This document shows positions 59,248-64,000 of a stretch of 64,000 nt of DNA, one piece after another. The notes under the pieces were generated by a model. The model was not told the DNA's origin. It saw nothing but the letters and a program-made list of their open reading frames with translations, and did no database searches. The stretch's first letter is position 1. Each line of letters opens with the position of its first letter. The position numbers and the translations under genes were made by a program. Origin of the DNA: Sarcomyxa edulis (lineage: Eukaryota > Basidiomycota > Agaricomycetes > Agaricales > Mycenaceae); NCBI GenBank assembly GCA_009761415.1, contig QUOL01000018.1:1-64000 (forward strand). Direction: 5' to 3'.

Positions 59248-61046
59248 AACGCATCGATCCCATCATCTCACCAGGTCAAAACCCGTCGCAACACGCTCAC
59301 GTTAGTCTTTTCATAGATTTTCTGATTATTGGTGCTTGGTTTGAATTCCCATTGGATATACTGAACGCATGTCGTCTCCTTCCGTAGACCGTCCACGGCG
59401 CATCAGGTAAGTCTCTACTCTTCGTTTTGCAATAAGACATACTCGTATTGACCTAACCCATTCCAGCTTTCGGACCTTCCAGTACTTACGACACCCTTCG
59501 AGCATCTCAATGTACTTCTTGTCAAGTATCTGATGTTAGTCCCCAGTCCTCTCTTCACCCCCGCCATCAAAGGAGATGTCTTACGCGTACTCACCTCTCT
59601 GTTCCTTTTTCCTTGTGTTTTTGTATATAGGACCATTCTAACTACTGTGAGTTCTGCTCGAACTCTGCTCCCTAAACACCTCGAGAAGGCTGACCGGGAC
59701 CTTCTGCGTCGGAAGGGTTTCCAACACTCTACTTCCGGGATCCAAAAACGGGAACATTCGAGTCTGTCTCTAACAACGGTACGTCCCATATCAATCCGAC
59801 ATCGCAAACTCCACCTCATCAGTTATTCGTCCATCTGAAACGGTCCCGGACCCAATCCTAGGTCTTCTGGTATACTACCAAAACCGAGGAGACCTCGACA
59901 AATCAAACGGTGGACCAGGTCTTCAAGCATTTCCTCCTGGATTGAAGATGATTAGCGGGAACCCTGCTTTGCGGTCGAAGAAGTACGTTTGATACTGACA
60001 TAAATATTGGTATTGACGACACCGCGATGCGTAGATACCCCGACGGCCTAGGAACGCAAGAAGAATTAGCAGAACGCGCTATCACATGGGATTGCCTGCG
60101 TTATACTACACCCAATCCGGACTATACAGGTGAGGATTGAATCGTACTACCGGCCTGCTAAAGCGTAATTGATTCGACTGTTCATAAGGTTTTGGCTTCC
60201 CCACTACGGATTGCGAAGCTGGTTTTAATGCCCGCATCCACTTCCCTGCGTGCTGGGACGGCGTAGTACGCGCTTGTCCATACTCATATTCAATACTATC
60301 TGACGCCCCCCTTAGAATCTTGACAGTCCTGATCACACCTCGCACGTCGCGTTCCTTTCAGAGTTGGATAATGGTTCTTGTCCTCCGACACATCCTGTGG
60401 GCTTCATGAAGTTGTTCTACGAGGTCTGTCGTAATCCTCTCTTTTTCGTTCACATTCGTATTCATTTCGTGTTGTATCCTCGTGTGCTCGGCGATAGGTT
60501 ACTTGGGGCGTCCACGAGTTCGCGTCTCGATGGACGGCTGAGGATGGTTGGCCCTTCGTTTATGCTACAGGGTATGTCATTCACTCTTCGAAGTCGTACT
60601 AGTCTCATATGATTACTTGGTTTCATTCACAGAGATCCTACCGGATATTCCTGGCACGGGGACTTCCAGAATGGATGGGATACTACGTACGTCACACACC
60701 TCATCCTAACCATAACACAGCTGCCTATTCATGTACCAATAGGGTCCTCCAAGATGCCATCGACGACTGCAACAACCCAAACGACGACACAGGCGCAGGC
60801 GTCGTCTCCGCATGCCCCTTCTTCACCATGATCCAACCCGACACGGCCATGATGTGTCAACTTGCACCTGTTGTTGCTGGGGAAGTTGTCAATGGGACGT
60901 TGAGTAAGCTCGCTGGGTGAGTTTCTCGCTCTTGACTCGTTGAGAACCCGTTTGGTTGATGTCTATGCGGTTGTTATAGATGCAATCCGATTCAGAGTGG
61001 ACCGGAAGATGCGACGTTGTATGTAGATTCTAATTGTCCCTTCTAA
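59248..61046 (+). CDS. DUF1996-domain protein, probably secreted
   Basis: Many small exons from 59248 to a stop at 61046. In order they read RIDPIISPGQNPSQHAH, TVHGAS, AFGPSSTYDTLRASQCTSC, DHSNYWFPTLYFRDPKTGTF, LLVYYQNRGDLDKSNGGPG, GLKMISGNPALRSKKYPDG, ITWDCLRYTTPNPDYTG, FGFPTTDCEAGFNARIHFPA, CWDG, FLSELDNGSCPPTHPVGFMK, VTWGVHEFASRW, DPTGYSWHGDFQNGWD and a Cys-rich end CNPIQSGPEDATLYVDSNCP. This is the DUF1996 pattern, common in fungal secreted proteins of unknown function. Two introns seem to use GTTAGT donors (after 59300 and near 59530). The first exon with the expected signal peptide lies upstream and is not resolved. Confidence 0.8.
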
Positions 61047-61236
61047 GTGAAGGGTCAGTCTCCACGGAGGGTCCAATAGATGCGTCGATTTTTATTCAAT
61101 ACGTACCTATTCTGTTCGATATCAATATCTGTCAGAAAATCAATATCTGTCTGCCGTTTCAAGTAAATGCCAATGAACCTATCGCGATCGCTGATGCAGG
61201 CCACTTGATGAACATAAAGTCGAACGCGGAATTCAC

Positions 61237-61340
61237 GCCTCCCTGGTCTAGCTGGTTATGATTTCGGTCTCATAGAAGACTATGACTGTGTTTATGCACG
61301 GGCAATCCGAAGGTCGCCAGTTCGATCCTGGCGGGGGGCA
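61237..61340 (+). tRNA. tRNA-Met (CAT), elongator type, with intron
   Basis: The acceptor stem GCCTCCC (61237-61243) pairs with GGGGGGC (61333-61339), with discriminator A at 61340. The anticodon loop is CTCATAA after splicing. A 30-nt intron (61275-61304) sits at the canonical place, one base after the anticodon. The T arm GCCAG-TTCGATC-CTGGC is perfect. The GCCTCC start and CTCATAA loop match eukaryotic elongator Met tRNA. A T5 run follows at about 61344, fitting a Pol III terminator. Confidence 0.8.
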
Positions 61341-61660
61341 CGCTTTTTGTTTCCCTCTTGTATCTCAAAACGATCGGACCACCACGGTCGCTTCGGACAG
61401 TTGTAACTTGAAGGATCCTCTCAAAGTCCTCCATCTACGCTCCATCACCTTTGTGTTTTGTACCACCATCTTCGACGGTGAAAGATCGGATATATATAGG
61501 CGGTAAGTAGGCTTCGCATGATTGTGCCTAAGGCTACCCCAGCTTCAAGTTCTGCCATTCGCCAGTCCGATATAACTTGAACTAAGTTTCTTACGAGGAA
61601 AGGGCTTATCTCTCAGTCCTCAAAGTTCGCTAGGATCTGACAAGGATTCGAACGACCATC

Positions 61661-62269
61661 ATGTCTGCACAAGCAACGGCTCAGAATGCGCCCCAGGTCT
61701 ACAGTGGATCTTGTCTCTGTAAAGATGTGCAATACGAGCTCAAAGGGAAACCATTCACATTCCACGTATGCCACTGCGTCAACTGTAAGAAAGGCAGCGG
61801 CTCCGCCTTCATGGCTAATGCATTCTTCAAGTCAGAGGTCCGTCCCATCCCACTTACCACTTATCTATCTATCTTCTCTGGCAGCTTCCCCACGACCCGC
61901 AGATGTTACTAACTTGAACCCATTTCATTATGACTAGCAACTTACGATCGTCAAGGGAGATGGGAGTATCAAAGTATACAATGACGAGGATACATTGAGC
62001 CGCACACCCATCGCTCGCTCGTTCTGCGCAAATTGCGGTTCGTCTTTGTTTTTGAGACCGGGAAAGGCCCAGGGTTTTGTCATTGTGCCTACGGGGACGA
62101 TAGATGGTCCAATAGATTGGGGCAAGTCTCAACTTTGAACAATCTTTGATTCTCATGCTCATGTGGATTTCCTACAGTACCACGGAAGGAGAACTTTTGT
62201 GATGGTAGGAGGGACTGGGTTGAGATCATACGTCCCACAGGCAGTACTTCCACCTCGAGTAAGCTGTAA
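61661..62269 (+). CDS. GFA/CENP-V family enzyme (glutathione-dependent formaldehyde-activating-like)
   Basis: Three exons (61661-61837, 61938-62121, 62178-62269) give 150 residues. The zinc-binding cysteines appear in the family pattern: SCLCKDVQYE, CHCVNCKKGSGSAF and SFCANCGSSLFLRPG, and the C terminus has NFCDGRRDWVE. The fold holds structural and catalytic zinc and binds glutathione-type adducts in some members; many fungal copies have no proven substrate. The second intron begins with GC (GGG|GCAAGT) and ends in CAG. Reading through it would stop after WGKSQL and lose the conserved FCDGRRDWVE end, which argues that the GC-AG intron is real. The first intron donor is also weak (GTCCGT). 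Confidence 0.85.
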
Positions 62270-62938
62270 CCTATGTACGTGGACTGATGGCTTGAAGAAG
62301 TCTTGATATCTGACCCATATCCATTCTGACAGTTTCTCGCTTGCGTGTTCATTCCTTACTCATTCGTATACCGCTGAACAACCTTTTGCTGAACACGCGT
62401 CGCGAAAGCCCAAGTCAATTTCTTCAACAATTCACTTCCATAGGACGAGAAGCTCACCCGACTCTGCCTATTGACACCGTTTGTTATTCTGCCACAACTC
62501 GCCATGATTTCACCTAGTTCTGCGAAGGCGTACTGTCAACCACCGGAGACCAAGCGGATCCCTCCGTTTCGTAGCATTTCAAAAATGAAATAATCGGCCA
62601 TAGCGTGCATAGGCCCAGCAAGCAGACTCAGCATTCGATGTCGCCCTGGTCCTCGCGATTGTCTATACTGGATAACAGTTAACATGTGAGTGAGAATCCC
62701 CGAGTCACAAGTATCAGACTTTCTGCACGTCGAGGATAGGCCGAGATAGTCATGAGGTGGAATTGGAGAGAAATGTTCAGGATGAGAGCTAGTCCCAAAT
62801 TTTGAAGGCATAAACATGTAGGGACAAGATGAGATATTACAAAACTTCCGTAAGATACAACACAGAGAATAGGAGAAAGGAATCAAAGTCCAAGCGCTGA
62901 AGAGAGTGATACTCTCACTAGATATCTGGCTTTGAGAA
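62270..62938. other. Intergenic, convergent gene ends
   Basis: It lies between the convergent GFA and NAD(P)-binding genes. No gene is recognised; an open frame at 62536-63006 minus overlaps the end of the next gene in another frame and is a shadow. Confidence 0.5.
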
Positions 62939-63886
62939 TCAGTATGAGATATTGACGCGCTTCCCCTCATAGTCAGCCCATCTCTGCGTCCCAGCCTCAA
63001 CGACAAAATGCGCCACGTCCTTCCTCGAGACGGTCCATCCTCCCAGCTCCTGCTCGCTCACTTTATACCCCGTGTCCTTCCCTTTCTTACCAGCTTTACG
63101 CTCACCGTCCGTTAACAAAGCGGGCCTGACCACCAATATCTTCTTCAGTGTCCCAGAATCGGGTAGACCCTCCCGGTGTGTCCAATCGCCCAAGATCTCC
63201 TCACTGGGTTCACCCTCATCTTCAGCATTCCATTCCCATCCGGCACAATGAGCCAGAACGCGCTCGGCACCACGTTTATCTTCATGTGGAAGTTCGAGGA
63301 AATGAGAGTATAATGGCTTCAAGAGGAATGGAAGACTCGCGTGTGATGAGCGACTTATACCCATAGATGTTATAGCGATTATCTTGGTCTGGGGCAGTGT
63401 CTCTGATCGAGGTAGTGTGCAAACGGTATTGAGAAAGGATTGGGTAACGAGGTTGGCAGGAGTTATAATGAAACCTTTCGTAGCAGAGAATTTTGGCGTT
63501 CCACCTGTTTGGATGTAAGGAAGTGCGGGTAAAAATACATCCGTTCGAAAACGTACCGACAGTGAAAATGAGGAGATCCACGACGTGTTCACCCTCTCCC
63601 GCGGCAGCCTCCTCCCAGGCACGTTTAACGTCCTGCTGGACGAGAGCGTCGCCCTTGATTAATCTGGCTTTCCCAGATTTGACGTATTCCTGAACGACTT
63701 TATCTGCGTCGAATACCGCAGGTGAGCGCAGAAGAAAAGTCACTGTCGCTCCGGATTCTAAGTGAGAGACAAAAGTGAGTCATGTTATAATTGATAGAGT
63801 GATAAGTTGAATTCACGTAAGAAGCCTATAGCAGAGTAGTATCCTATGTTTCTGGAACCGCCGATAACCAGTACTTTCTGAGCCAT
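62939..63886 (-). CDS. NAD(P)-binding Rossmann-fold (NmrA-like) protein, intact paralogue
   Basis: Three exons (63886-63817, 63757-63557, 63504-62939) give 278 residues. The N terminus MAQKVLVIGGSRNIGYYSAI carries the dinucleotide-binding GGSRNIG loop. SGATVTFLLRSPAVFDAD, KARLIKGDALV, LLIFTVGGTPKF, TKIIAITSMGISRSSHASLP, GAERVLAHCAGWEW, KILVVRPALLTDGERKAGKK, LGGWTVSRKDVAHFV and RWADYEGKRVNISY follow. It belongs to the extended or atypical SDR group common in Agaricomycetes. No catalytic YxxxK is evident, so it may be a redox sensor or reductase of unknown substrate. It is the intact relative of the transposon-broken gene at 39111/48424, in the opposite orientation. The start codon is identical in context in both. 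Confidence 0.8.
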
Positions 63887-64000
63887 GTTGGATTTGTTGG
63901 ATATGTTGAATTGTGTTCAAGCTTCCAGCTGAGCTACTCCTTTATACCCAAGGCTAGCTGCGGAACCTCTACCGAACATCCCAAGAAAAATGAGACATCC

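Overview
This window looks like one chromosome end of an Agaricomycete (mushroom-forming basidiomycete). The evidence is short GT-AG introns of about 50 nt in every gene, a Plavaka-type (KDZ) transposase, DUF6532 and DUF6535-type genes, a siderophore transporter, and CCCTAA-like tracts at the left.

Layout. (1) 1-21960 is a gene-free subtelomeric array. It is made almost only of head-to-tail mobile units, all in the same orientation. Every unit has an intact right end (a 17-23 bp hairpin or palindrome, then a 9-17 nt tail ending in TA), and most units are cut at variable points on the left. I count 27 right ends of one major family (A) and 10 of at least seven minor families (B, C1, C2, C3, D, E, F). 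Nearly every unit starts with G. The full family-A unit (about 1.5 kb, three copies) carries its own telomere-like tract and a cluster of CCCTATTCC iterons. (2) 21961-39979 is the first gene region: a probable DUF6535-like remnant, a divergent pair (ketose-bisphosphate aldolase and a D-erythronate-dehydrogenase-like SDR), a siderophore-iron MFS transporter with two ATCTGATAA sites upstream, and two inverted paralogues of an unrecognised family on either side of the transporter. (3) 39980-48347 is a complete 8.4 kb Plavaka-type DNA transposon with 14-bp terminal inverted repeats. It sits inside the last exon of an NAD(P)-binding gene whose tail resumes at 48350. It carries the transposase, a DUF6532 protein and a small helical Arg/Lys-rich protein. 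(4) 48540-57000 is a tandem duplication of a two-gene cassette: an FtsJ-like methyltransferase, and a protein with a Zn2Cys6-like cluster. The second copy of the zinc-cluster gene is decaying. (5) 57000-64000 holds a secreted DUF1996 protein, an intron-containing tRNA-Met, a GFA/CENP-V enzyme and an intact paralogue of the interrupted NAD(P)-binding gene.

How the parts fit: the right ends of the array face the chromosome interior and the truncated ends face the telomere. That is the polarity expected if units were added one after another to an eroding chromosome end, and it is the most unusual feature here. The gene part resembles ordinary subtelomeric accessory DNA: paralogues, nutrient uptake, sugar-acid metabolism, recent duplication and transposon damage. 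Exon limits were read by eye from splice signals and family resemblance. Nothing was checked against a database.
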